20,000 bases of DNA from Chara braunii (GCA_003427395.1 BFEA01000404.1:340619-360618); one strand, 5' to 3'; shown: positions 1-8,024, counted from the first letter of the stretch. Notes: generated by a model not told the origin, from the sequence alone. A program made the numbers and translations.

Positions 1-1
1 A

Positions 2-32
<31 letters not shown>

Positions 33-289
33 GCTCTCGAATCAGTTCCAAAGTCCCCCTGAGAAGATATTTACAAGTCTGAAAACTGAGAACGGACACT
101 GGCTCAATAACAGAGAGTGTGAAAAAAGAAAAGAAAAGAAAAAGAAAAGAAAAGGAAAAGAAAATGAAAAGAAAAGAAAATGAAAAGAAAATGAAAAGAA
201 AAAAAGAATCATAGAAAAAAAAAGAATGTCAGTGATGTGCAGATTTATTTAAGGGGTTAAACGACCATTATAGTGGACCATACCCATCC
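1..289. repeat. A-rich start of window; no gene
   Basis: The window opens in an A run (1-27). From about 121 to 231 there is an imperfect (GAAAA)n tract broken by GAAAAT units. I see no reading frame with recognisable content. The tract resembles the A-rich tail of a retroposed element, but I found no convincing target duplication around it, so it is listed only as a simple repeat. Confidence 0.7.
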
Positions 290-472
290 TACCGTCTTCA
301 CCCAAATAAAACGCCTGGTCGTATAGCTGTACCTGGACTGACAGTTGCCCCAAATACAGCAATAATGACCGGACATTATTATTCCATTGATGACAGTCTT
401 ATAGCTGTACCTGGGCTGACAGTTGCCCCAAATATATAGCAATAATGACGGTAAACGGCGTAAAGGAAGGTA
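290..472. mobile_element. Foldback MITE, TA-flanked, copy 1
   Basis: The element begins TACCGTCTTCACCC at 290 and ends GGAAGGTA at 472, so both ends carry TA and the termini are inverted repeats (TACCGTCTTC against TACCTTCCTT). The inside is largely palindromic: GGTCGTATAGCTGTACCTGG near 318 folds back on the strand ending AATAATGACC near 374. The segment CTGTACCTGG(A/G)CTGACAGTTG occurs twice (near 327 and 402), so this copy has an internal duplication. Related copies lie at 2589 and 7916. TA ends and length under 200 bp are typical of Tc1/mariner-type nonautonomous MITEs; the superfamily is inference. No coding capacity. Confidence 0.6.
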
Positions 473-769
473 TACGGCGCATGGGACTCTGATCGACATA
501 CACATTTGGTTTTCGGCAAATACATTTCGTACTAATTTTGTAGGAAATAATTTCAAATAAATGTACTTTTTCAAGTTTTTCTAACATGTTTCCCTGATCT
601 GTTGGAACCTACTTTCTATTTTTTGCTTTCTTTGCGACTCCACAGAAATTTGTAATTGACAATCACTCCCAAAATAGTTGATGAAATCTGAAAAAGGTGA
701 TGAAGAATCGAGTGTCCTGCCCCCTGATCAACTAGCAAGAATTGTCTCAAGAAACTTGTACAGTGAACA

Positions 770-774
<5 letters not shown>

Positions 775-843
<69 letters not shown>
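775..843. repeat. (CT)n microsatellite
   Basis: An almost pure CT dinucleotide run of 69 bases. Open frames across it are poly Ser-Leu artefacts. Confidence 0.95.
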
Positions 844-846
<3 letters not shown>

Positions 847-2118
847 CAGTGCTAGAAGTAGTGCACATTATGCTCGCCAAACAGCAAAAATATGTCCCAG
901 TGGTATGAATTCTTAATGAGGGTTTTGCCCCAATTTTGCCCCAACTAGTCACTTATGAGGAGCTGGGAGGGTGGGGGGTGCACCGGGGACATTGACGAGA
1001 GAAAGGGTGGGTAGGGGCCTTCTGAGGGTAACCCAAAAAAAAAAAAAAAAAAACCGAGCTGCTACTTGCCTGGGCCTACGGACCTACGGTGTCTGGCCAC
1101 CAAAAGAAAACCCTAAAACTACCAGCCAAAAAGATCCTACCCTATGCCAGGCAAACACTGCCAAGCAGAGAGTCTGACTGCTCATGCCCAAAAGGTCATG
1201 GGTTCAAAACTTACCGCCTTCATTCAAAACCTTAAAGAAAAACAAAACAAGTGTACTTAGTACTACGTACTTTGTTTGATTCCCCGAAGGAAGTAATCAA
1301 TGCGGACAGGCGGACGCCTGGCTTCGCATCTCTGATCTTTTCGGATTTCTTCACCGAGGTAAATAAATGATAGTTAAAGATCGCCAAAGTTGCCGTACCC
1401 CTCTTGGGTCCGATAGGCCGATCCTTTCGGCGGCCTCGATGTCCACTGGTGGAAGCTTCCATCGAGGGCATTCGCACTGGTCTACTCCTCACATTCTGTG
1501 GCCAGGTCATCTTGCAAAATACACAAGATTTACCCTGTGGGGTTTAAGCGAAGAAGAAGATCTGTTTCTATTTCCGCAGCAACTTGCTGCATATAGAAAG
1601 TCTGCAGCTGTCATCATCTTTCACTTCTCTGCCACCGGCGGCCAACACTCATTCTTTGTAACAGTGTTGGGGGGCAATCTCTGTAAAAGACCGGTTCCGT
1701 CTATCCCCTCATCCTTTTCCTCCGCATTTACCTTGTACGTAAAATCCCCCCCCCTTTTTCAATCTCCCCTGGTCTTCCAGTCCTTCCTTGGGCCCGTATA
1801 AACCAATGTTCAAAACTCTTCTTTCTCTAGTAGCAGGACAGGATGCACGCCTTTTCTCCCTTCCACCCTCGATGGGAAACATGGCATCGACTTTCAAGGA
1901 TGGATTGAACACACACAGCATGCCCCTCTTCCGCCTTCGACCCTTCCTGGTAAATACGCTATCTACTTTGAAGCATCAAACACTGGGTACGTCCTCGGAT
2001 GAGCCAGCACATCAATCGCCACGATGTGCCCATAGGCCTACGAGGAATCCACGGTCTGATTCGCTGACAATCGGTGCACCTTCTGACGTACTCCATTGCC
2101 GCATCTGTCTTCGTGGCC
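844..2118. other. Intergenic stretch, no gene recognised
   Basis: It contains an A run at 1035-1053 and a small hairpin near 1433-1470 (CCTCGATG and CATCGAGG arms). The open frames of 140 residues or less match no family I know. The sequence around 1180-1215 faintly resembles the 3' half of a tRNA but does not fold well. I see nothing else that can be supported. Confidence 0.5.
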
Positions 2119-2396
2119 GGCCAGTAAAACCACTCCAAGAGTCTCAGGTAAGTATGAGATAGGCCAGTGAAAAATCACTCCAGCAATGTGAGCATAAGCG
2201 TAAGGCAGGCCAGTGAAAAACTCACTCAAGGAGTCTTCAGCGTAACTGTAAGGTAGGCCAGTAAAAAAAAATCACTCCAGAAGTCTCAGGTAAGTGTAAG
2301 GTAGAGAGCAGTAAGACATCACTCCACAAGTCTCAGGTAAGTGTACTATGGTCCAGTAAAAAAAAAATCACGCCAGGAGTCTCGGGCAAGTGTAAA
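2119..2396 (+). repeat. Tandem repeat array, about 46 bp unit, carrying splice-donor motifs
   Basis: Six degenerate units start near 2119, 2162, 2208, 2256, 2306 and 2350. Each reads roughly GGCCAGTAAAA, then ATCACTCCA, then AGTCTCAGGTAAGTGTAAG. Units 1, 4 and 5 carry an exact CAGGTAAGT (GTAAGT at 2148, 2290 and 2337). Unit 6 has the degraded GGGCAAGT. The unit in front of the array is not obviously part of a gene. Unit boundaries are approximate. Confidence 0.8.
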
Positions 2397-2588
2397 GGCG
2401 ATGGTTCGTACTTCATAGCCACTGGCTATGGCGAAACTCATTTGTAATTGAATTTCTTTCTTTCTTTCCTTTTCTTTTTTTTCAATTGAATTTCTTTCTA
2501 TTATATTACGAGTTCATTTTTCCGAGTTACACATTAAATGTTTCTGGCACTCGCATGATTTTTTCTATGGTGTTTTGCGTTCGGCTAC

Positions 2589-2650
2589 TACCGTCTTCAC
2601 CCGAATAGAACGCCCGGTCATAATAGCTGCATTTGGCCCAACTTTCAGGA
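2589..2650. mobile_element. Foldback MITE, copy 2 (left half only)
   Basis: TACCGTCTTCACCCGAATAG followed by AACGCCCGGTCATAATAGCTGCATTTGG matches the left half of the copies at 290 and 7916. The palindromic right half is missing; homology stops about where a relic of the tandem-repeat unit resumes. Truncated copy. Confidence 0.55.
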
Positions 2651-2654
2651 GACT

Positions 2655-2680
2655 CAGTCCAGGAGTCTCAGGTAAGTATA
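2655..2680 (+). repeat. Isolated relic of the 2119-2396 tandem unit
   Basis: The sequence CAGTCCAGGAGTCTCAGG then TAAGTATA matches the 3' half of the tandem unit, including an exact CAGGTAAGTAT. It lies about 260 bases past the array, with MITE copy 2 between them, which suggests the array once extended further and was disrupted. Confidence 0.6.
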
Positions 2681-2856
2681 GCTTGTCCTTTAAGTCAATC
2701 AATGTTCTCTAAGGGCTCAGGAAAAAGTCCACAGGCACATAGTCTATATACGCGCCTGCTCTCCACAAACATTAAGCCTCTCTGCCGGACGAGCTATCGG
2801 TAGTCCCCGATTCAGAACCCACATCTGTATGCAAATCTCCAAAATAATGTCAGAAC

Positions 2857-3009
2857 AGTGGAATACACTCTATTGAAAACAAATGCTCCAGTCTATTCGT
2901 GGGGAGCAGCACGTGCTGGGAACCGGACCCAGCGGCCCATATCGAAATGTACAGCTCATTGAGAAAAGAAAAGAAAAGAAAAGAAAAAAAAAGTGGAATA
3001 CACTCTATT
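2857..3009 (+). mobile_element. Short retroposed insertion with perfect target-site duplication
   Basis: The 18-mer AGTGGAATACACTCTATT occurs exactly at 2857-2874 and 2992-3009 (the first A of the second copy could belong to the tail, so 17-18 bp). Between them is about 84 bp of unique body (2875-2959) followed by a (GAAAA)n tail ending in an A run. Long target duplication plus 3' A-rich tail is the signature of LINE-type target-primed reverse transcription. The body may be a SINE or a strongly 5'-truncated LINE end; I recognise no Pol III box in it. The perfect duplication implies a relatively young insertion. Confidence 0.8.
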
Positions 3010-3116
3010 AGATGTGTAAGCTTCTGCGATTGCATCAACCACACGAGCATCCACTCGCCACTTCGATAGCAAGGACCCCCACGCAGTTACACCGGCGCGG
3101 AAATGCATCTGCAGCC

Positions 3117-3458
3117 TTATTGTATCTCCCCTCCTTTTAAGTTACGCTTCAACTCGACGTCGGGTATCATCATCGCGCCAACGTATCTAACGACGTTAAC
3201 TTTAACGTTGGCAGTGTTTTCAGCCGCTGCAGTGTTCGACGATCCGAGTTGACTTTGGAGGAGCGCCCTCGCAGATAACGCCGCCAACGTACGAAAGGCA
3301 TCATATAGTATAACGAATACAACTCCCTCCCTCCCATAACTGCTAGCTCCCACTTTCACTTTCTTTGATGGTATGCGCTTGAACAAATATCCCACAAGCC
3401 TGCACCGAAATAGCCTCTCTCGGCTGGTCTTGGCAGGAGTCAGGGGGGATCCTACCAT
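3117..3458 (-). CDS. Unrecognised 113-residue open frame
   Basis: An ATG-started frame of 113 codons on the minus strand. It has mixed, non-repetitive composition, unlike the microsatellite-driven frames around it. There is no signal peptide, membrane segment or motif I can name. The C-terminal half (LLQSQLGSSNTAAAENTANV and onward) looks protein-like. It could be a fragment of a retrotransposon polyprotein or an exon, or chance. No promoter or splice evidence was found. Confidence 0.2.
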   Translation of the reverse strand: MVGSPLTPAKTSRERLFRCRLVGYLFKRIPSKKVKVGASSYGREGVVFVILYDAFRTLAALSARALLQSQLGSSNTAAAENTANVKVNVVRYVGAMMIPDVELKRNLKGGEIQ

Positions 3459-3466
3459 CCCTCGTT

Positions 3467-3484
3467 GGGGGGGGGGGGGGGGGG
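3467..3484. repeat. Poly(G) run
   Basis: Eighteen consecutive G. Such runs are prone to length error in assemblies. Confidence 0.9.
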
Positions 3485-3697
3485 AGGGTAGGAGCCTAGT
3501 AGGTACTAATCCCTGCCTAGACTAAAGTAGGTAGACAGAGTCAGTTTCCCCTTTCAGTTCATTGCTCATCCCCTTCAATGCATAGATGTGGAGAGTTCTA
3601 CCATGCTGGATATGTGCCCGGATAGCGCAAGGTATATAGTTAGCTGGTGTGAGGTGGAACATTTTTAGAGAAGAAACTTCAAAATAGCTTAAATAAA

Positions 3698-4531
3698 AAA
3701 GAAAAAGCAGGATCCAGAGCCTCCTTCATGATCCAATAGTGGATGACACACTCCTTGAGAGTCCGAAAGGGCCTCTTGCACTCCTGTGTTCACTTACATA
3801 GAAACGCCCTTCTCCGTCAAACGGATCACTGGTGCGGCAATAATTGCACGGTCCTCGGTAACCTTCTTTTAACAGTTGACCATGTCGAGAAATGACTGCA
3901 CATTTCTTACTGCGACTCTACGGCAGCCCCTACCTTTTTTACCTCCGACCGAACGAGTCGCCCAAGGTATAGGATCTCACTCTATGCCAATCGATGAAGC
4001 ATTGCGCGTTGTGTGGTATACTCACTTGCTTGTCTTTCTCTACTGCACACAGTCCGTTTAGCCGCGGCTGTCTCCTCCTCCGTATAGGATCTCACTCTAT
4101 GCCAACCTCCACCTTTCTTACCTCCGACTGAACGACTCACCCAAGGTATAGCCAAGGTATAGCATCTCACTCTATGCCAGCCTCTACCTTTTATACCTCC
4201 GACCGAACGAGTCGCCCAACGTATAGGATCTTCTTCTTCCCCAACTCACTCTTCCCTCTTCTTTGCCTTGATTGTGCACACTTCCCCTCCATGCAATGCC
4301 TCAAAAACTGCCTTGAGACGGTGCGCACATGCGGCATAATATCTGTACGTACGACTCAACACAAGGATGTCGTCAAGGTACACGATCACAACCTGATCCC
4401 AAATACTCCCTGAAGGGGTCATTCATTGCCCACTGAAAAGTTGTTGCAGGTGCATCTGTCAGACCAAACTGCATGACAGCGAACTCGTCATCGCCATATC
4501 TTGCCCTGAAAGCCGTCTTCTGCTTGACATC
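3698..4531 (-). pseudogene. Ty3/gypsy pol remnant (RT to start of RNase H)
   Basis: On the minus strand, frames from 4531 downward give KTAFRARYG, then EFAVMQFGLTDAPATTFQ, then IVYLDDILVLSR after a frameshift near 4380. These are the reverse transcriptase palm motifs of Ty3/gypsy elements, including the YLDD catalytic box. Lower down come LYVGRLVRSE (connection domain), VQSFLDMVN, AIIAAPVIRLTEKGV, and TQECKRPFRTLKE, which marks the entry to the RNase H region. Several stops and frameshifts and the loss of everything before KTAF show it is dead. Homology fades below about 3700. The connection segment is repeated in tandem (next entry), and a U6 snRNA copy abuts the RT end at 4526. Confidence 0.85.
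3920..4240 (-). repeat. Tandem triplication of a gypsy pol segment
   Basis: Three related units (near 3922-3996, 4084-4150 and 4152-4240) share ACCTCCGACCGAACGAGTCG and GGTATAGGATCTCACTCTATGC with small changes. Read on the minus strand each gives a variant of YLGRLVRSEV-KVEAGIE, the connection segment that follows RT in Ty3/gypsy elements. The repeat is therefore internal duplication of the dead element rather than an unrelated satellite. A short direct repeat (CCAAGGTATAG twice at 4140-4162) marks one junction. Confidence 0.75.
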
Positions 4532-4608
4532 CGTTAAAATTGGAACGATATAGAGAAGATTAGCATGGCCCCTGTGCAAGAATGACAAGCATAAATCGAG
4601 AAATGCGG
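4526..4608 (+). pseudogene. U6 snRNA pseudogene, 5'-truncated
   Basis: From GACATCCG (4526) through TTAAAATTGGAACGATA, AGAGAAGATTAGCATGGCCC, a CTGTGCAAG segment and ATAAATCGAGAAATG the sequence follows plant U6 with only scattered substitutions. The ATAAATCGAGAAATG 3' end is plant-type. The 5' stem-loop is missing. The ACAGAG box that pairs with the 5' splice site reads ATAGAG, and the GGTCC end is altered. There is no T-run terminator and no U6 promoter: the upstream neighbour is the gypsy RT fragment on the opposite strand. Not expected to be functional. Confidence 0.85.
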
Positions 4609-5206
4609 AACTTGGAATTATCTGGATGGGATTTTTGACCTTTAGTCTCGATGATGCCGTCAGGCTCTTGTTGCAGATCGGTTCCTTGCACTGTTCTACG
4701 AGGTGGTCCCCACTTTCTATCCCATCTTCAAAATGAAGGGTCTGCTGTGCATCTCCTTACCCCTTCTCCTCATTCAGGTCACCTAGTCACCATGGTGGTC
4801 CCCACTTGCATCCCGTCGACGATGCCTTCAGGCTCTAAGTCCGGTAACGAAAAAGTTGGCAAAAGATTCGGCGACTCGAAGAAAGATTCGGCGAGAACTC
4901 CGAAAGCTACTCTGAATAGGGTTTTATAGTGCTCTTGGCTTTATTTATTTATTTATTTTATTTTATTTTATTTTATTTTGCCTGATCGTGTTTGTATTAT
5001 GACCCTGCATAGTTTGTTCGCAAAAGTTTCGACAACATTGCTTGTAGTGATGCAGTAAAAAACCCCGAATTTGGGGCCTTCCATTAACCACTCGTGGTCC
5101 GGCACTTGCACTGATTGAGTGGCGAAAGTGATAACATCCCCACCGGCTCTCGACCATGGCTGGCTGGTTAAGAACCCTAAACCCTAAGACGGTAAGCTGT
5201 CCAGAA
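4609..5206. other. Intergenic; partial direct repeats and (TTTA)n
   Basis: CGATGATGCCGTCAGGCTC (4649) recurs as CGACGATGCCTTCAGGCTC (4817), and GGTGGTCCCCACTT occurs at 4702 and 4794, so the stretch contains duplicated pieces. On the minus strand both pieces can be read as short protein-like strings (EPDGII and EPEGIV). They may be more of the gypsy element, but no domain is identifiable. A (TTTA)n/(TTTTA)n tract fills 4940-4979. No gene seen. Confidence 0.45.
5173..5187. repeat. Two-unit plant-type telomere-like motif
   Basis: AACCCTAAACCCTAA is two copies of the CCCTAAA plant telomere heptamer. It is far too short to be a telomere; it could be a promoter telo-box or chance. Confidence 0.4.
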
Positions 5207-5690
5207 CTAAGGACACACTGCGACATAGTTTGCCACCAACATCAAACGAGGTGGGGGTATCCTTGAAATTGGGTGATCTTCATCAGATCCCCGTTCAAGA
5301 TCTTGACGTCCACAAGGAAGGGGGGAGATGGGAGGTCCCAAGTCTTCATGGGATGATGCAGACTTCTTATTATTGCCTTCTAGGAAAGACAATTTTGGGA
5401 GGAGCCATTTATCGATCATCATCTGCACCACCTCCTGGGTGCTGACAACGGTCGATTGGCGTCATGTCTTCTTCCTCGCCGACTTTTCTGCACTGGGCTC
5501 CCCTGCACTGCAGTCTTCTTCACTGAAACGCACAGACACATAATCGGATAATCCCCTACGCTTCATTTCCAGCAGCAGGACGATGCAAATCAAAGCAGCA
5601 TGTGTCGACTGTTGCTCTCCTCCCTATCGATGTAATCACTGCTACACCTTCCGAATGTTTGGCTGACACGCTTCCAGCGTTGGGCACCTA
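5207..5690 (-). pseudogene. Degenerate minus-strand coding debris, possibly same gypsy element
   Basis: Minus-strand frames here give mixed-composition peptide strings (for example EGVAVITSIGRRATVDTCC near 5590-5650, and SEEDCSAGEPSAEKSARKK near 5460-5530 running into MMIDKWLLPKLSFLEG). They are broken by stops. Their position and strand between a coiled-coil fragment (6483-6640) and the RT (4531) fit a gag-pro region of the same Ty3/gypsy remnant. I recognise no protease or zinc-knuckle motif, so this is inference from context. Confidence 0.3.
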
Positions 5691-5969
5691 GATTGGCAAG
5701 TGGGAGAACAACATGCCTTGCAACACGCAAAATTGCTCACCCCGATCTACTACGCAGAAGCGGCTGCTTCACCCGCTGGCCTCATAGCTTCACCAGCTTT
5801 GGGGCTTTGTGGAAAGAAACGGACCAGTAAATGTCCGTCGCCACAGCGCAACTGCCACACTGCGCCACTTCCATTCTCTCTATGCACCCCTCCTTCGAAA
5901 CTCCCGCTCTCGTCCATTGTGGTATCCACTCTTGATTGCGCAAGTCCCAACTCTCCTCACACCGGCTTC

Positions 5970-6055
5970 CCAACTTTGCTGCTGCTGCTGCTTCAGTTTG
6001 CTGGCGCTGCTGCTGCTGCTTCAATTTGCTGGCGCTGCTGCTGCTGCTGCTTCCA
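5970..6055. repeat. (GCT)-rich minisatellite, about 27 bp unit
   Basis: Three units of roughly TTTGCTGGCGCTGCTGCTGC followed by TTCA. Depending on frame it reads as poly Ala, Cys, Leu or Gln. Frames of over 100 residues across it on both strands are products of this repeat. Confidence 0.85.
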
Positions 6056-6134
6056 TTGACAGCTTTCCTCGACTCCCGCAGCACAGCAAGGGCCGCCTCA
6101 TTCTGTGGTCCCCTTACAGGTCGGAGACAATTGC

Positions 6135-6139
<5 letters not shown>

Positions 6140-6191
<52 letters not shown>
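6140..6191. repeat. (CT)n microsatellite
   Basis: A near-pure CT run of about 52 bases; on the minus strand it encodes Glu-Arg repeats. Confidence 0.95.
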
Positions 6192-6192
<1 letters not shown>

Positions 6193-6482
6193 CGGAGATT
6201 CTCCTTTCTCATCGGCTGCTGCTGACACTTAGGTATGATGGCCCGTCTGACCACAGCGAAGAGCTTTTGCTGACCCCCGGGGGGTCTTCTTCCATGCCCT
6301 TGCTGTCATTCCCGCCCAGCTGTTCACGGATGTCCCCTCCACCGATCGCGATGCACAATCGAACTTCAATGCCCCCTCCCTATGCTCCCTCTGCCATTCT
6401 GCTGCATGTCTTCGTCTCTTTGTGTCGGGGATCCACGTGAGTGGCGATCTTCTTAGGGAGAACATGACAGATGCATCTCCTA

Positions 6483-6640
6483 CCTTCAACTCGGGGGTCT
6501 TCTACAATCTGCTCAGACTCCTGTAAGCGCACTCAGCGCTTGGCTAACACATAAAGTGCCTCCTAGAGGGCGGCCACGCTGTCCTGCAGGCTGGTCAAGC
6601 CAGACTCAGTCTGGAGGTTTGATAGAGCAGTCAACTATTA
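6483..6640 (-). pseudogene. Broken coiled-coil fragment, possibly retrotransposon gag
   Basis: A single minus-strand frame from about 6625 reads LSNLQTESGLTSLQDSVAAL, then a TAG, then EALYVLAKR, then a TGA, then VRLQESEQIVEDPRVE. The hydrophobic spacing is that of a coiled coil, and it continues in phase across both stops. The stops are one transition away from CAG and CGA codons. Coiled coils of this kind occur near the start of retrotransposon gag proteins. Strand and location fit the upstream end of the gypsy remnant, but no diagnostic gag motif is visible. Confidence 0.4.
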
Positions 6641-6860
6641 GTGCTTGGCTCACTTGCGACGGTAACCTCTTTGACTGACCGAACATCCCCTCCCTCTGCT
6701 CCTGCTGCTTCTCCCACGTCACCTCCAACTCCAACGGCACTTTCCTCGTCCCCACGACCGCAATCTCGTCCTCCCTGTTCACACCGCCACCTGGGAGCTA
6801 TTTTTAGCTACCTGCGACCGTTACCTCAGAGTCTTTGACCGACCGACCTACCGAACTGAA
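6641..6860. other. Intergenic; no gene
   Basis: Pyrimidine-rich. A short motif (TGCGAC, then GGTAACCT or CGTTACCT, then TTTGAC and GACCGA) occurs near 6656 and again near 6807. Nothing else could be supported. Confidence 0.4.
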
Positions 6861-6861
6861 A

Positions 6862-7044
6862 ATAGGTTGGCCTCTGCTGTGAACATATTAGCATGGAATA
6901 ACACGATAGGACTCTGGTCCTATTTTGCTGTTCGTCTTCGGGATTGGAGTAGTGATTAATAGAAGAGAGTATTAGAGACGGTTGGGGGCATTTCGTATTC
7001 CATTGTCAGAGGTGAAATTCTAGGATTAATTGACCAGGGAATGG

Positions 7045-7075
<31 letters not shown>
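6862..7075 (+). pseudogene. 18S rRNA fragment with poly(A) tail (retropseudogene)
   Basis: CATATTAGCATGGAATAACA, ACGATAGGACTCTGG, CTTCGGGATTGGAGTAGTG, GGGGGCATTTCGTATTCC and ATTGTCAGAGGTGAAATTCT follow each other in the order of the central part of plant-type 18S rRNA, up to about 7030. The copy has an insertion near 6963-6980 and other changes. It ends in an A run (7044-7075), which rRNA genes lack, so it is a retroposed copy of a transcript fragment. CTGAAAATA at 6856 and CTGAAAAAATA at 7077 could be a decayed target duplication. Too short and altered to be functional. Confidence 0.85.
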
Positions 7076-7080
<5 letters not shown>

Positions 7081-7298
7081 AAAAATAAATTTCTAATTTC
7101 CCTCTTAGCTAAGGCCAGCTGATAATCGTTGCTGCAGTGACCCCCCTCCTCCTCCTCTATTATGCTCCGCAACTGACCTTCCTCTCTTCTTTCCTTTTTT
7201 TTGCCACTCCCTTCGTCGAGTGATGATGTACCTTTTTTTTTTCTTCTTTACAGCAGGAGGGCAGCGGAGGAAACACCCCCAAAGTCCTTTTCCTTTTC

Positions 7299-7307
7299 TT
7301 TTTTTTN

Positions 7308-7362
<55 letters not shown>
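7299..7362. repeat. Poly(T) tract with one ambiguous base
   Basis: About 64 T with an N at 7307; on the minus strand a poly(A). The sequence beyond it contains a small hairpin (GGGATGC and GCATCCC, 7392-7410). It could be the tail of a minus-strand retroposed sequence, but its body is not recognised. Confidence 0.7.
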
Positions 7363-7363
<1 letters not shown>

Positions 7364-7617
7364 GACAAACAAACGGCTCTGACTGCCATTGGGGATGCTA
7401 TGCGCATCCCTCAAAATAGTGTCACCTTCTTCCATTGGCTCCTGTCTATTGGTGCGCAACGTCACCTGCCGGACACGACACTGGCGCCACCTTTCCATAT
7501 CACAGATCTTGAGAAAACACTGAACAGTGTTTGCACAACCTTGCAGTGATTACACAATTATGCACTGGACTGCAGTGATTGCACCGCCGCCAGGGGATTA
7601 ACTGCCACTGACTTAAA

Positions 7618-7655
7618 CCACCAGTACATCCGAAAAAGCAGATCCAGTCTCTCCC

Positions 7656-7686
<31 letters not shown>

Positions 7687-7779
7687 AGGCCACGAACGGG
7701 CAATTCATTCTATGGACAGTCCATGGCCTCCAAATTTGTTAGGGGAGGGCTCAACCTTCTGTTTCGGATGTACTGGTGG
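7618..7779. repeat. Foldback palindrome with A-run in one arm
   Basis: The left arm starts CCACCAGTACATCCGAAA at 7618, and the right arm ends TTTCGGATGTACTGGTGG at 7779, its reverse complement. The arms continue inward with lower identity (CTCCCTAA against TTAGGGGAGG) to GGAGGCCA (7685-7692) and TGGCCTCC (7724-7731). The left arm has an expanded A run (about 7656-7684) that the right arm lacks. It resembles a foldback MITE or a pair of inverted copies of one short element. No target duplication identified. Confidence 0.65.
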
Positions 7780-7915
7780 CTGGGTATTGCTGAGGCAGCC
7801 GACGGCTCTCTCCTCTCTCCTCCCTCCTCTCTCCTCCTTTCCCTCCCCCTCCTCCTCCTCCTCCTTTTGGTTGCCGCATCAGCCAGGCCAAGCATTATGA
7901 TTCCGACAGATGCAC

Positions 7916-8024
7916 TACCGTCTTAACCCGAATACAACGTACGATCATTATAGCCGTATTTAGGCTATCTATCAGTCTAAATACTGCAATAATACCCGTA
8001 CTTTGTATTCGTGTGAGGAAGGTA
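7916..8024. mobile_element. Foldback MITE, copy 3 (most complete)
   Basis: The 109 bp element runs from TACCGTCTTAACCCGAATAC to the reverse complement of TACCTTCCTCACACGAATAC. The two halves pair over almost 50 bases: CGAATACAA, GTACG, ATTAT, GTATTTAG on one side against CTAAATAC, AATAAT, CGTAC, TTGTATTCG on the other, leaving a small loop near 7970. Both ends carry TA. Same family as the copies at 290 and 2589. Confidence 0.65.

Noticed and set aside
1160-1222. tRNA-like sequence with GGTCATGGGTTCAAAAC and a CTCAT loop
   Set aside because: The T-arm can be drawn with wobble pairs, but the anticodon stem does not pair and no acceptor stem is visible. At best a very old relic.
2119-2396. CRISPR-like array
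   Set aside because: The units are contiguous and degenerate, without unique spacers, and the context is eukaryotic.
5173-5187. Interstitial telomere or chromosome end
   Set aside because: Only two heptamers are present; noted as a motif but not interpreted as a telomere.
5782-6489. Minus-strand frames with Glu-Arg and Gln repeats, including an RCGQTGH string resembling a zinc knuckle
   Set aside because: The first cysteine of the knuckle and the downstream cysteine are absent, a TAA follows at once, and much of the frame is microsatellite. Not enough for a gag protein call.
7105-7549. Poly-Lys and poly-Phe open frames
   Set aside because: They are translations of the poly(T) tract with an N.
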